In this document: positions 23,231 through 31,748 of the stretch, piece by piece
Layout: the number at the start of each line of letters is the position of its first letter
Position numbering within the stretch: position 1 is the stretch's first letter
Origin: GCA-2733415 sp964635575
GTDB taxonomy: Bacteria > Bacteroidota > Bacteroidia > Flavobacteriales > Flavobacteriaceae
DNA length: 39,052 nucleotides
Direction: 5' to 3'
Assembly: GCA_964635575.1 (NCBI GenBank)
Contig: CAZWNY010000010.1
Location: 1-39,052, forward strand
The notes under the pieces: generated by a model
Databases searched by the model: none
What the model was told of the DNA's origin: nothing
Seen by the model: only the letters and a program-made list of their open reading frames with translations
Made by a program: the position numbers and the translations under genes

Positions 23231-26062
23231 TTACAACCACTTCCTGGTAACTAAACCAATTAAAACCTTTGGACTTAGTATAATTTTAAACCGTATTTTT
23301 TCTTGATAATTGGGTTGTGCTATTTCCCAACCCAAGGTAGACGAAACAGGAAAATACAACTCAAAATAACCAGGTACTAAATTTAAGTGTAAACCTGTGT
23401 CGTAAACTGCTTGTGGATTTCCTTCACTTCCAACTAGCCCAACATCACCATAAACAAAAATGTAACGCCATAAGTTAGTACTAACACTAGCAGTTGTCAT
23501 CCATTTATTAGTTAACGGAATATTTAATCGGCTTTTAAAACCACCTTCTGCAATAATAATTTGTTGGCGGTATATGCCTGTATCTTCTGATCTTCCGTAG
23601 TAATTATAATCAAATAAATAATCTGAAGGTCTATCTAACGAAAAGCCAAAAAAATTGGTATTGGTATTGTTCTGTAAAAATGTACCTGCAAAAACTCGGA
23701 AACTAATTAATTTATTATCTTTAAATGATTTTTGAAAACTATATGTTAAGGATAGTTTACTAAAATTTTTTGCAAACTGAACATCGGCATTAAACCTATA
23801 ATTATTAAATAAATCTGAATCTCCAATACCATATTTAAAATTTAAAACATTGTAATTTGGAATAGCAACAGTAGCGTTATCTAAAGCTGTTTCAGGGTTT
23901 AAATCAATCTCTTTATTTACTGAAACGTATCTTGCGGTTGCATATTGATAAAAGTCTGACCGTAAGTTATTTTTTTTTCTGAATGAAAAATGTAGGTACG
24001 GATTAATTTTTTGATACCTTAATTCCTCTTTATAGTGATAGTTTTGGTAGCTGATACCGTAATTTAATGTAAATAGCTTTTTGTTTTTAAAATGTTGTGA
24101 ATACTGTGTACTCATGCTTCCTGTAATTTTTTCACTTCTAGTTCCGTACAATGGTTTAAGGCTATATGTAAAGTTTTTTTTAAGTAATGTTTTGTTGGTT
24201 AATCTAACACCTAGCGAAACACCATCATATAAGTTAAAACCTAATTCAGGAACATAAAATAATTGGTTATGATTACTTGCTTCGGCATCTTTAAGTAACG
24301 AAAACTTTAAGGGTTTGTTAAATAGATGTGGTTTTAGTGTTTTTGTATTGTTACGCAAGTTATATTCGGGTATAATGCCTTCATAATTTAAAATAATACG
24401 ATCGGGTTTATTGTTCGGTATTTTAAACGTTTTAGTGCCTAAAAAACCTTCTACATATTGTTTACTAACAATCGTATCATTAATTAATTGATAAATAGAA
24501 ATTGGTGTGCTCGATTTTTGAATGTTTTTTAAGGTAATATCTATAAAGTTTCCGTTTTTATGTACTTCTTTAATGGTGTAATCTATTCGTTTATGCGTAT
24601 TAATAAAATCGGGAATAAACCAACTAATATCTTTATTTGTTTTGGCTTGTAATAGTGTAATAAATTCTTCTGAGTGTATACTTTTTAAATTATTTTTTTT
24701 GTAAAATTCGGTAATAGTTTCAGAAACTAAGTTTTTACCTAAATAATCATCTAAATATAAAAGCCCAATACCTGCTTTATTTTTATTTGCAATGTTTGCG
24801 TTATATCTTAATAACGAATCTTTTGGTGTTTTTATCGGTTGATCTAAATTTTTACGTGCGGTATATTGACTAAAGTACTGGTATTGTTCATTAAAATGTT
24901 TTTTTGCTATTTGAAATGATCGTATTCCCCAAATTTCAGATAATGAACCTAATATTTTCATATTTGGGTAATTGTCTTTAACATATTGCATCATTAAATA
25001 AGTTTCAAGTGCATCATTTAACCAAAAATCGGTACGAGGATTGGTATTAACAGTGTTTTTAATAAAATTGGAAATGGTACTTTTTAATATTTTAATTTCA
25101 TATTTAAATCCATCAGGAAAAGGATGAATAAAGCTAGGTAATTGACTAATGCCATATACGGGGTTTTTACGGTATGAAACATTTGAAAGCAACATGTTTT
25201 TATGCGGATAATCACCTAGCTTTTCCGTAATAAAAGATGCAATTTTATCGTGTATTACAGCTTTTAAACCGTCTATTAATTTATCGTCATTAATATTGGT
25301 AATAAAAGTGAATTTATCGGTTTCTATTTTTCTGAATTTTTTTTCTTTAGTAAGGTGTAGTTCGTTAAAAATGATGTTTTTTCCTGTTAATTTTTGTGTT
25401 TTAAATTTTTTATTTACCGTTTTTTTTATAACGTTTAAACTACTTACAACTGTATAGTTTTTAGGGTACGTTAAGGTTAATGTTAAATTTGCGTTCGGAA
25501 AATAAAAGTCGTCTAAGTTTTTATTACTGTAATATTCCCAATTTTTCGAGGTTAGTTTTGCAGGTGTTATAAACCAATTTTTTAGTTTTACATTTTTATT
25601 GTAATCAATACCAAAACGTGTAAATTTAGTATGTGGCAATTGTAAATTGTAATTTAATTTAATGACAACACTACTTTTAGGCGCAAGAGGTGTTTTAAGT
25701 GCAATTTTCACAATATCGACTTCAATTCTTTCAAAAATTATTTTTTCTAAATTTACTGTTATACTATTTATGGTAGTAACACCTCGGTAGCTATCTTTTG
25801 AAAACTGTAATCTGCCTGCGTATTCTTCTACAAATCTTTTTGCGAGTTCACTTTTATTATTCGAAGAAGCGTTATTCCAATCAGATAAAAAAATTTCATT
25901 TAAAGTGCGTGTACTGGTGTTTATAAAATTAATGGTTTGTTCAATTTTTATGCTATTTTTTTCAGGAATAAATGTTGCTTTTACATCAATAATATGTTGT
26001 GCATTTGTAAAAAAACAAAGACTTGTAAGTAGTAACGCTAAAATGTAATTTTTACTTTTCAA
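23231..26062 (-). CDS. M1-peptidase-like ectodomain fused to outer-membrane barrel, no HEXXH
   Basis: A 943-aa protein with a signal peptide ending FFTNAQ. Residues about 25-560 follow the plan of M1 (gluzincin) peptidases: an N-terminal beta domain, then a helical domain with WLNDALETYLMMQYV (about 345), matching the WLNEGLAxY block after the zinc motif. Where HEXXH should lie (about 315-345) there is FKYEIKILKSTISNF, with no zinc ligands, so peptidase activity is unlikely. Residues about 590-943 are amphipathic strands with many Tyr/Phe ending LVTRKWL, resembling a BamA/surface-antigen-type barrel. The start is TTG at 26060-26062; no ATG is in frame upstream. It is probably cotranscribed with the LOG gene. 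Confidence 0.75.
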   Translation of the reverse strand: MKSKNYILALLLTSLCFFTNAQHIIDVKATFIPEKNSIKIEQTINFINTSTRTLNEIFLSDWNNASSNNKSELAKRFVEEYAGRLQFSKDSYRGVTTINSITVNLEKIIFERIEVDIVKIALKTPLAPKSSVVIKLNYNLQLPHTKFTRFGIDYNKNVKLKNWFITPAKLTSKNWEYYSNKNLDDFYFPNANLTLTLTYPKNYTVVSSLNVIKKTVNKKFKTQKLTGKNIIFNELHLTKEKKFRKIETDKFTFITNINDDKLIDGLKAVIHDKIASFITEKLGDYPHKNMLLSNVSYRKNPVYGISQLPSFIHPFPDGFKYEIKILKSTISNFIKNTVNTNPRTDFWLNDALETYLMMQYVKDNYPNMKILGSLSEIWGIRSFQIAKKHFNEQYQYFSQYTARKNLDQPIKTPKDSLLRYNANIANKNKAGIGLLYLDDYLGKNLVSETITEFYKKNNLKSIHSEEFITLLQAKTNKDISWFIPDFINTHKRIDYTIKEVHKNGNFIDITLKNIQKSSTPISIYQLINDTIVSKQYVEGFLGTKTFKIPNNKPDRIILNYEGIIPEYNLRNNTKTLKPHLFNKPLKFSLLKDAEASNHNQLFYVPELGFNLYDGVSLGVRLTNKTLLKKNFTYSLKPLYGTRSEKITGSMSTQYSQHFKNKKLFTLNYGISYQNYHYKEELRYQKINPYLHFSFRKKNNLRSDFYQYATARYVSVNKEIDLNPETALDNATVAIPNYNVLNFKYGIGDSDLFNNYRFNADVQFAKNFSKLSLTYSFQKSFKDNKLISFRVFAGTFLQNNTNTNFFGFSLDRPSDYLFDYNYYGRSEDTGIYRQQIIIAEGGFKSRLNIPLTNKWMTTASVSTNLWRYIFVYGDVGLVGSEGNPQAVYDTGLHLNLVPGYFELYFPVSSTLGWEIAQPNYQEKIRFKIILSPKVLIGLVTRKWL

Positions 26063-26083
26063 TGTATTTGATACTAAATTTTG

Positions 26084-26120
26084 AACCTACTTTTTATAAT
26101 TGAATTATAAATGGTAGGTT
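26084..26120. repeat. 18-bp near-perfect inverted repeat upstream of the barrel gene
   Basis: 26084-26101 (AACCTACTTTTTATAATT) and 26103-26120 are complementary with two mismatches around a single centre base. It lies between the LOG stop and the TTG start of the next gene. No U-tract follows, so an operator or an RNA structure affecting translation is likelier than a terminator. Confidence 0.6.
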
Positions 26121-26134
26121 GTACTAATGATTGT

Positions 26135-26824
26135 TTAAAAGTTAGGACTTAGTGCGTATTTTTTATAAAAACTATCTAAAATATCTATAACTTCGTCTTC
26201 GGTATCTACTACATTAATTAAGTTTAAATCGCCAACACTAATGGTTTTATGTTCTTCTTCCATAGTTTTTTTTATCCAATCCAATAAGCCGTTCCAATAT
26301 TCCTTTCCTACTAAAATAATAGGAAATTTTTCTATTTTTTTAGTTTGTATTAAAGTAATTGCTTCAAAAAGTTCATCTAAAGTTCCGAAACCTCCTGGCA
26401 TAACCACAAATCCTTGAGAGTATTTTACAAACATTACTTTACGCACAAAAAAGTAATCGTGGTTTATGTTTTTATCAACATCAATATACGGGTTGTCATG
26501 TTTCTCAAAAGGTAAGTCTATATTTAAACCTACGGAAACACCTCCTTTTATATGCGCTCCTTTATTACCAGCTTCCATTATTCCTGGTCCGCCACCAGTA
26601 ATTACACCATAACCATGATCTACAATTTTAGAAGCTACTTTTACGGCTAATTCATAATATTTTTCTCCTGGTTTTGTACGTGCTGATCCAAATATAGAAA
26701 CACAAGGTCCTATTTTACCCATTTTTTCAAAACCCTCAACAAACTCGCTCATAATTTTAAAAATTGCCCACGAGTCGTTTGATTTTATTTCATTCCAAGT
26801 TTTATTTAATTGTAAGTCGCCCAT
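26135..26824 (-). CDS. LOG-family (TIGR00730) nucleotide phosphoribohydrolase
   Basis: A 229-aa Rossmann-fold protein with the LOG signatures SIFGSART, GGGPGIMEAGNKGA and PGGFGTLDE; the Arg and Glu of the last blocks are the catalytic residues. LOG proteins hydrolyse nucleoside 5'-monophosphates, in plants and some bacteria releasing cytokinins; bacterial members may act in nucleotide salvage. A reading from ATG 26887 would add 21 residues, but a good promoter overlaps that extension, so ATG 26824 is chosen. The barrel gene follows 72 bases on with no separate promoter seen. Confidence 0.88.
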   Translation of the reverse strand: MGDLQLNKTWNEIKSNDSWAIFKIMSEFVEGFEKMGKIGPCVSIFGSARTKPGEKYYELAVKVASKIVDHGYGVITGGGPGIMEAGNKGAHIKGGVSVGLNIDLPFEKHDNPYIDVDKNINHDYFFVRKVMFVKYSQGFVVMPGGFGTLDELFEAITLIQTKKIEKFPIILVGKEYWNGLLDWIKKTMEEEHKTISVGDLNLINVVDTEDEVIDILDSFYKKYALSPNF

Positions 26825-26844
26825 TTTATTTTTATTTTTATATT

Positions 26845-26882
26845 CAAACCTATCAAAAGTAATTCTTTTTACTAAACCGCAA
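26845..26882 (-). promoter_or_regulatory. Promoter for LOG-family gene
   Basis: On the minus strand TTG (26882-26880), an 18-base spacer and TACTTTTG (26861-26854) match the Bacteroidota consensus. A second exact -7 box, TAGGTTTG, lies at 26852-26845. Both overlap the alternative longer reading frame and fix the start at 26824. Confidence 0.6.
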
Positions 26883-26889
26883 TGCATTT

Positions 26890-26925
26890 TTAATAAAGTT
26901 TTAAGAAAACTTTATTAATTTTTTT
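26890..26925 (+). terminator. Terminator-like hairpin upstream of LOG promoter
   Basis: A perfect 13-bp stem (TTAATAAAGTTTT, 26890-26902, with 26906-26918), 3-nt loop, then T7 in the plus direction. No plus-strand gene precedes it, so it may block antisense transcription, or be an operator just outside the LOG -33. Confidence 0.55.
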
Positions 26926-27306
26926 AATCTTAATTTATGGTTGCTTTCAAAACTTTATTTTTTTCATTAATTTTTTAATTTTCCGAAACTTACCCTTAAA
27001 ATAATCATTGTCGTTTGTTTTAAAACATAAGACCGATTCCATGTAAAACAAAAAAGATATAAATTATTGATTATAAATATATAGTAAGTTTTTTTTTGCA
27101 AAACAAAAAATAAAATCTACTTTTCAAAATGAAAGTTTGTATTAATCTTAATAAACTGCAATCTATATGTAATATTGTAAATAATATAGCTTTTGAATAT
27201 TCGATAAAATTCTAATCATCGAATAACAATATTAAATTATTTAATACCGCTTCCTTTTGGGTTAGGATAGTTTATTGATTACTTTTACCTTTTAAATTAA
27301 AAAAAA
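26926..27306. other. Intergenic region upstream of pssA
   Basis: About 380 very AT-rich bases without a recognisable gene. TATTCGAT (27198-27205) and ATCGAATA (27218-27225) form a perfect 8-bp inverted repeat around 12 bases, roughly 95 bases before pssA, a possible operator. A near -7 box (TAGCTTTTG, one base too long) is next to it at about 27187-27195. Confidence 0.45.
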
Positions 27307-28047
27307 ATGATTAAAAAACAAATCCCTAACTTAATTACACTATTAAATCTTTTCTGCGGAAGTGTAGCCGTATTATACGCCGTACAAGGCAATTTATACG
27401 TTGCAGCTATTTTTGTAGCACTAGGTATTATTTTTGATTTTTTTGACGGTTTTGCCGCACGATTATTAAATGCTAAAAGTGATTTAGGATTGCAATTAGA
27501 CTCGCTTGCCGATATGGTTACAAGCGGGCTTGTACCTGGAATTGTTATGTTTAAATTGTTAGAAAAATCAACACATAAATTTAGCTATACTGCCAATTTT
27601 TTTAATGAAGGTTGGAATATTGAAAACTTCGTACTACTACCTTTATTTGGACTGTTAATTACCTTAGCGTCATGCTACCGCTTAGCCAATTTTAATATTG
27701 ACGCTCGCCAAACCGATTCTTTTATTGGCTTACCAACTCCTGCAAATACACTTCTAATACTAAGTTTTCCGCTAATTTTAATAACTAATAGTACCGAATG
27801 GATACACAACTTAATTCTAAACAAATGGTTTTTAATAGGCTTAACGGTATTAAGTAGCTATTTATTAAATGCCAATTTACCTTTGTTTTCTTTAAAAATG
27901 AAAACTTATGGTTTTAAAAAAAATGCAGTAAAATATATATTTATACTACTATCAATTTTAGCTTTAGCGTGCTTACAGTTTTTAGCAATACCACTAATTA
28001 TAGTGTTTTACATAGTGCTGTCGGTAATTATAAATTTAAAAAAATAG
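27307..28047 (+). CDS. pssA: CDP-diacylglycerol-serine O-phosphatidyltransferase
   Basis: A 246-aa inner-membrane enzyme that makes phosphatidylserine from CDP-diacylglycerol and serine, the precursor of phosphatidylethanolamine. The CDP-alcohol phosphotransferase motif DG-x2-AR-x8-G-x3-D-x3-D is complete (FDGFAARLLNAKSDLGLQLD, then SLAD). About seven hydrophobic helices are present. The start IPNLITLLNLFCGSVAV is typical of PssA rather than PgsA. aroB follows after 13 bases, so the two share an mRNA although their pathways are unrelated. Confidence 0.9.
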   Translation: MIKKQIPNLITLLNLFCGSVAVLYAVQGNLYVAAIFVALGIIFDFFDGFAARLLNAKSDLGLQLDSLADMVTSGLVPGIVMFKLLEKSTHKFSYTANFFNEGWNIENFVLLPLFGLLITLASCYRLANFNIDARQTDSFIGLPTPANTLLILSFPLILITNSTEWIHNLILNKWFLIGLTVLSSYLLNANLPLFSLKMKTYGFKKNAVKYIFILLSILALACLQFLAIPLIIVFYIVLSVIINLKK

Positions 28048-28060
28048 CACTTTCGTTTTT

Positions 28061-29128
28061 ATGAAACCAATTACGTCAAAAAATACTACCGTTTATTTTA
28101 ATAACGATTGCTATTCTGCAATAAATAAACACTTAATAAACACAAAATACTCCGCCTTATTTATACTTGTTGATACCAATACAATTGAGCATTGCTACCC
28201 TAATTTTATACGTAATATTGAATGTGATATTCCTATTGAAATCATACAAATAGAAGCTGGCGAAGAACATAAAAACTTAGAAACTTGCTCTGGAGTTTGG
28301 AATGCATTGTCAGACCTAAATGCCGACCGAAAATGTTTAATACTCAACCTTGGCGGTGGCGTAGTAACAGATTTAGGAGGTTTTATTGCTTCTACTTTTA
28401 AACGAGGCGTACGCTATATAAATGTACCTACAAGTTTACTGGCAATGGTTGATGCTTCTGTTGGCGGAAAAACAGGTATTGATTTAGGACATTTAAAAAA
28501 CCAAATAGGCGTTATTAATAATGCTGAAATGGTTTTAATTGACACGCATTTTTTAAACACTTTAACTACTACTGAAATGCGATCTGGTTTAGCTGAAATA
28601 TTAAAACATGGTCTTATTTACAGCTCCAAGTATTGGGGAAAAGTAAGCGCCTTAAATAGCTTAACTACAGCCGATTTAGATACTATTATTTATGAATCGG
28701 TACAGATTAAAAATGAAATTATAACCCAAGACCCTAAAGAAGATGGCGTTCGAAAAACATTAAACTTCGGACATACTTTAGGTCATGCTATAGAATCATA
28801 CTGTTTAAAAAACGAAAACAAAACAACTCTTTTACACGGTGAAGCTATTGCTGTCGGAATGATTTTAGCTTGTTATTTAAGCACTAAACTTACAGGTTTT
28901 AGTACAACTGATTGTAATGCTATAAAAAAAGTAATTATTAATTTATACGGCACCGTTTCTTTTAATAATGAAGACATTACTCCTATTATTGAATTATTAA
29001 AATACGATAAAAAAAATAGCTTCGGAAATATTAATTTTGTGCTATTAAATAGTATCGGAACACCTAAAATAGACTGTATTGTAGATAATCAACTAATTTT
29101 AGAAGCATTTGTTTATTATAGTAACTAG
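28061..29128 (+). CDS. aroB: 3-dehydroquinate synthase
   Basis: AroB (355 aa) converts DAHP to 3-dehydroquinate, the second shikimate-pathway step, with NAD and a divalent metal. Present are the NAD-binding GGGVVTDLGGFIASTFKRG, VPTSLLAMVDASVGGKTGI, the EILKHG segment with a metal-binding Glu, and two metal-binding His blocks, NFGHTLGHAIE and LLHGEAIAVGM. The family length is normal. It follows pssA by 13 bases. Confidence 0.94.
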   Translation: MKPITSKNTTVYFNNDCYSAINKHLINTKYSALFILVDTNTIEHCYPNFIRNIECDIPIEIIQIEAGEEHKNLETCSGVWNALSDLNADRKCLILNLGGGVVTDLGGFIASTFKRGVRYINVPTSLLAMVDASVGGKTGIDLGHLKNQIGVINNAEMVLIDTHFLNTLTTTEMRSGLAEILKHGLIYSSKYWGKVSALNSLTTADLDTIIYESVQIKNEIITQDPKEDGVRKTLNFGHTLGHAIESYCLKNENKTTLLHGEAIAVGMILACYLSTKLTGFSTTDCNAIKKVIINLYGTVSFNNEDITPIIELLKYDKKNSFGNINFVLLNSIGTPKIDCIVDNQLILEAFVYYSN

Positions 29129-29189
29129 TATATTGATGTAAAAAATTGTTCCTAAAAAAACATGAAACCTTTAAAATAATTAGGAAGTA

Positions 29190-29695
29190 TTATTGATCCA
29201 AATTTTTAAATATTTCTTTCATTAAACGTGTTTTATCGTTTAGGAATTCCTCCATCGAAATCATAGTTTCTATTTGGTATACGCCATCAATATTATTTAT
29301 TGTAAAAATAATATTTTTTGCTTGTTTTATCTCTTTTGCTCTAATTTTACAAAGTACATTAAACCTACCTGTAGTCAAGCTTACTACCGTAACCAAATGG
29401 TGTTTTTTTAATACTATTTAGGCTAATTCGAAAATGTTAAACGAATTGTTTAAAAACACCCCTACATAAGCTATAAACGAGTATCCAAATTTTTCGTAAT
29501 CTATTTTTAATACAGAACCTGTAATAATACCAGATTCTTCTATTTTTTAACTTTAATATGTACTGCTTAAATTCAATAACTTAACGCAACAAATATTAAT
29601 AATTTTTTAGCAATATCTGTAAACGGAACACGTATGTTGTCTATCAATATTTCTAAAATTTAAAAACCTACTTCACCTAATTTAAAGTTTGTCAT
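29190..29695 (-). pseudogene. Decayed Lrp/AsnC-family regulator
   Basis: Starting from ATG at 29693-29695 the frame reads MTNFKLGEVGF, then TAA (29660-29662), then ILEILIDNIRVPFTDIAKKL (the helix-turn-helix region). Stops TGA (29573-29575) and TAA (29567-29569) follow in a stretch that looks like a small insertion. VHIKVKK precedes a one-base loss in an A-tract near 29543-29548. The shifted frame continues IITGSVLKIDYEKFGYSFIA, hits TAA (29418-29420), and resumes VTVVSLTTGRFNVLCKI...MISMEEF to a stop at 29190. This is the full order of an Lrp/AsnC protein. Several independent lesions make a sequencing error very unlikely. Confidence 0.85.
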
Positions 29696-29731
29696 AAATA
29701 AATAGTGTTAAAAAAGTTAGGCTCATATATA

Positions 29732-30874
29732 TTAACAACTAAACAAATAGCTTTCAATACTATTTTCATTATTTACTTGAATTTGATGAACTATTGATAG
29801 TAATTTAGGTGTTTTTATTGAGTTATTAATAGTTATTTTTTCATTATCTGCATCAAACTCTTTATGCCCAAAGTATTCTTCCAAATCCCCTATTTTTATT
29901 AACTTCGGAATAAAATTTATCTTATTTTTATTTAAAACCTCTTCAAACTGTATCGCAATGTCTATTATTTCTTGAAACTCATTTTTTACATTCCGTATAA
30001 TTACATCAAAAAATAGTTTTTCATTTTCAGGAAGCTTAAAATAAGTTTGATAATTATCTCCCAAACGCGATACATTTGCAATAGTGCTAAAAGCGATTAA
30101 AAGCGACTTGAAAACGTATTTACGAGTAGTTTCCCGACTATAATCGTCAGGATAATGACCTGCTTCAAACAAAATAGTAGGAGTTTTTAACGATTGAAAC
30201 GTATCGCCTACACAATTTAAATTAAAATCATCCGTATACCGTGAAATTTGATTAGGTAATTCGTGTTGTAACGCATCATTAATATGTACAATTACTTCCA
30301 TTGCTTTTTTACGAGTAGTTGTTATTGAGCGTTGTTTGTTTTCCGAAGGTGATAAAAAAGAAAGTACTGACGAGTTTGCAGAAAACCCTGCGCTAAAAAT
30401 AGTACGTTGACCATGTAAATTAAAACAATAATTAGGATTAAATAGATTATAAACATTATGTAAAACCACACTTTCGGGCTGTGTTAGCGCTTGCGCATCT
30501 CTATTTAAATCCACTTTATTAGCATTTAAACGAGTATAATAGCTTGCACCGTCTGGATTTAGGATAGGAATAATGCAAAAAGTACAGCTATCTAATAGCT
30601 TATTAATCTCATTATCTTTTAAATGTAAGCAATTAAAGAAATCAAAAATTGCCTTTGTGGTAGTGCTTTCGTTACCGTGCATTTGCGACCATACTAAAAT
30701 TTTTGTGATTCCAGTACCAAATATATAACTGTAAATTGGTTTTTTTTCTACAGAATTTCCGATTTTTTCAATTTTAACAAGATCACTATGTCTGTCATGT
30801 AGCGCTTCAATATGAGTATTTGTAATATACCTTCCTATTAATTTACGCTCTTTTATGCGGCTGTACTTTATCAT
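29732..30874 (-). CDS. M14-family zinc carboxypeptidase-like protein
   Basis: A 380-aa M14 metallopeptidase with no signal peptide, so probably cytoplasmic. Zinc ligands are the His and Glu of SQMHGNEST and the later His of CFNLHGQRT. Substrate-binding residues appear in ILNPDGASYYTRLNANKVDLNRD, read as two blocks (the Arg of YYTRL and the Asn-Arg of DLNRD), and the catalytic Glu in ILFEAGHYP. The last 110 residues are an unassigned extension. Substrate is unknown; peptide or amidated amino-acid trimming is possible. It is divergent from an XRE regulator with shared palindromes between. Confidence 0.85.
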   Translation of the reverse strand: MIKYSRIKERKLIGRYITNTHIEALHDRHSDLVKIEKIGNSVEKKPIYSYIFGTGITKILVWSQMHGNESTTTKAIFDFFNCLHLKDNEINKLLDSCTFCIIPILNPDGASYYTRLNANKVDLNRDAQALTQPESVVLHNVYNLFNPNYCFNLHGQRTIFSAGFSANSSVLSFLSPSENKQRSITTTRKKAMEVIVHINDALQHELPNQISRYTDDFNLNCVGDTFQSLKTPTILFEAGHYPDDYSRETTRKYVFKSLLIAFSTIANVSRLGDNYQTYFKLPENEKLFFDVIIRNVKNEFQEIIDIAIQFEEVLNKNKINFIPKLIKIGDLEEYFGHKEFDADNEKITINNSIKTPKLLSIVHQIQVNNENSIESYLFSC

Positions 30875-30890
30875 CTATATTTTTATATAA

Positions 30891-30958
30891 TACAAATGTA
30901 AACATTCTATATTTTACAATTGTAACCATGCGAATTTGTTTTTTCCGTTACAATTGTA
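30891..30958 (-). promoter_or_regulatory. M14 gene promoter with three TACAnnTGTA palindromes
   Basis: TACAAATGTA (30891-30900) contains, on the minus strand, the -7 box TACATTTG; a -33 TTG is at 30919-30917 (16-base spacer). TACAATTGTA occurs at 30915-30924, inside the longer palindrome TTACAATTGTAA (30914-30925), and again at 30949-30958; these two are 34 bases apart. Confidence 0.6.
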
Positions 30959-31102
30959 TCCAATATATCTTATGAGAAATGTATTTTATCAATCTATTGT
31001 CGCGTATTTATAGTTTTTGCTAAAAACAACTAATTGCCAGATCATTATAGTGCCTTACCTAAACTATAGGTTTCTGTTTTTAATTTAATTTTAGTCATTT
31101 AT

Positions 31103-31135
31103 TTTGCGGTAACTCTCTTTTAGCGTACATTTGTA
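31103..31135 (+). promoter_or_regulatory. XRE gene promoter with overlapping palindrome
   Basis: TTTG (31103-31106), a 19-base spacer and TACATTTG (31126-31133) form a textbook Bacteroidota promoter. The -7 box is part of TACATTTGTA (31126-31135), the same TACAnnTGTA shape found near the M14 promoter, so the regulator may bind here. Confidence 0.65.
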
Positions 31136-31150
31136 AACAAAAATAACACA

Positions 31151-31582
31151 ATGAAAGACCTTGTTAATTTTACAGTTCGTTTACAAAAAATACTGCACTT
31201 TTATGAGTTATCTGCATCAGGTTTAGCAGCAAAAATTGGAGTACAACGCTCTAGTATTTCACATATTATTTCTGGAAGAAACAAACCTAGTTTAGATTTT
31301 ATTATTAAAACTTTAAACACTTTTAAGGAAGTCGATTTTAATTGGCTAATAAACGGAGAAGGTAATTTTCCAAAATCAGAAACCCCTACTCCATCTTCAA
31401 AAACAGTTGAAAACTTATTTTCTGAAACAACTAAAAAAAAATCAACAATTTTTGAAGAAAAAAATAAATCAATCTTAAAATCAGAAAACAACCATTTAAT
31501 ACCTAATTCCGATAACTCACGTATTCTAGATAAAATAATACTTTTATATAAAGACGGAAGTTTTGATTCCTATCAAAAATAA
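31151..31582 (+). CDS. XRE-family helix-turn-helix regulator
   Basis: A 143-aa regulator with an N-terminal HTH_3 domain (residues about 8-65: LQKILHFYELSASGLAAKIG, then IGVQRSSISHIISGRNKPS as turn and recognition helix, and WLINGEGNFP at the end). A Ser/Lys-rich linker follows and a short C-terminal tag, KIILLYKDGSFDSY, that I recognise from other Bacteroidota XRE proteins. It is divergent from the M14 gene; matching palindromes at both promoters suggest auto- and cross-regulation. Nothing indicates phage origin. Confidence 0.85.
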   Translation: MKDLVNFTVRLQKILHFYELSASGLAAKIGVQRSSISHIISGRNKPSLDFIIKTLNTFKEVDFNWLINGEGNFPKSETPTPSSKTVENLFSETTKKKSTIFEEKNKSILKSENNHLIPNSDNSRILDKIILLYKDGSFDSYQK

Positions 31583-31748
31583 AAAAAAGAACATGAAAAT
31601 ATAAAGTTATCTTCTAATAGTAAATTATTATTTTTTCTTTTGTCTTTTTTTGGGCAATACAATGATTGTAAAACACAAAAATAGAATCTCTTATATAGTA
31701 TCTATAAACATATTATTTTGTTACTTTGTAGGTGAAAAATATTTTATA

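Noticed and set aside
23141..23231. Long-range AAAACCTTTTGA/TCAAAGGGTTTT pairing as a structured RNA
   Set aside because: A 67-base loop with AT-rich content is better explained by a simple terminator inside it; no riboswitch-like conserved core was seen.
29149..29186. TTCCTAA/TTAGGAA inverted repeat after aroB as a terminator
   Set aside because: Only 7-bp arms with a 24-base loop and no T-run; chance level in this composition.
29190..29396. 68-aa open frame as an independent small gene
   Set aside because: It is the surviving C-terminal part of the Lrp/AsnC pseudogene and starts at an internal TTG in the middle of a domain.
31151..31582. XRE regulator as part of a prophage or toxin-antitoxin pair
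   Set aside because: Neighbours are a carboxypeptidase and housekeeping genes; no integrase, toxin-sized partner or attachment repeats were found.
31650..31748. Longer N-terminus for the small lipoprotein
   Set aside because: It would place the clear signal peptide and lipobox 33 residues inside the protein.
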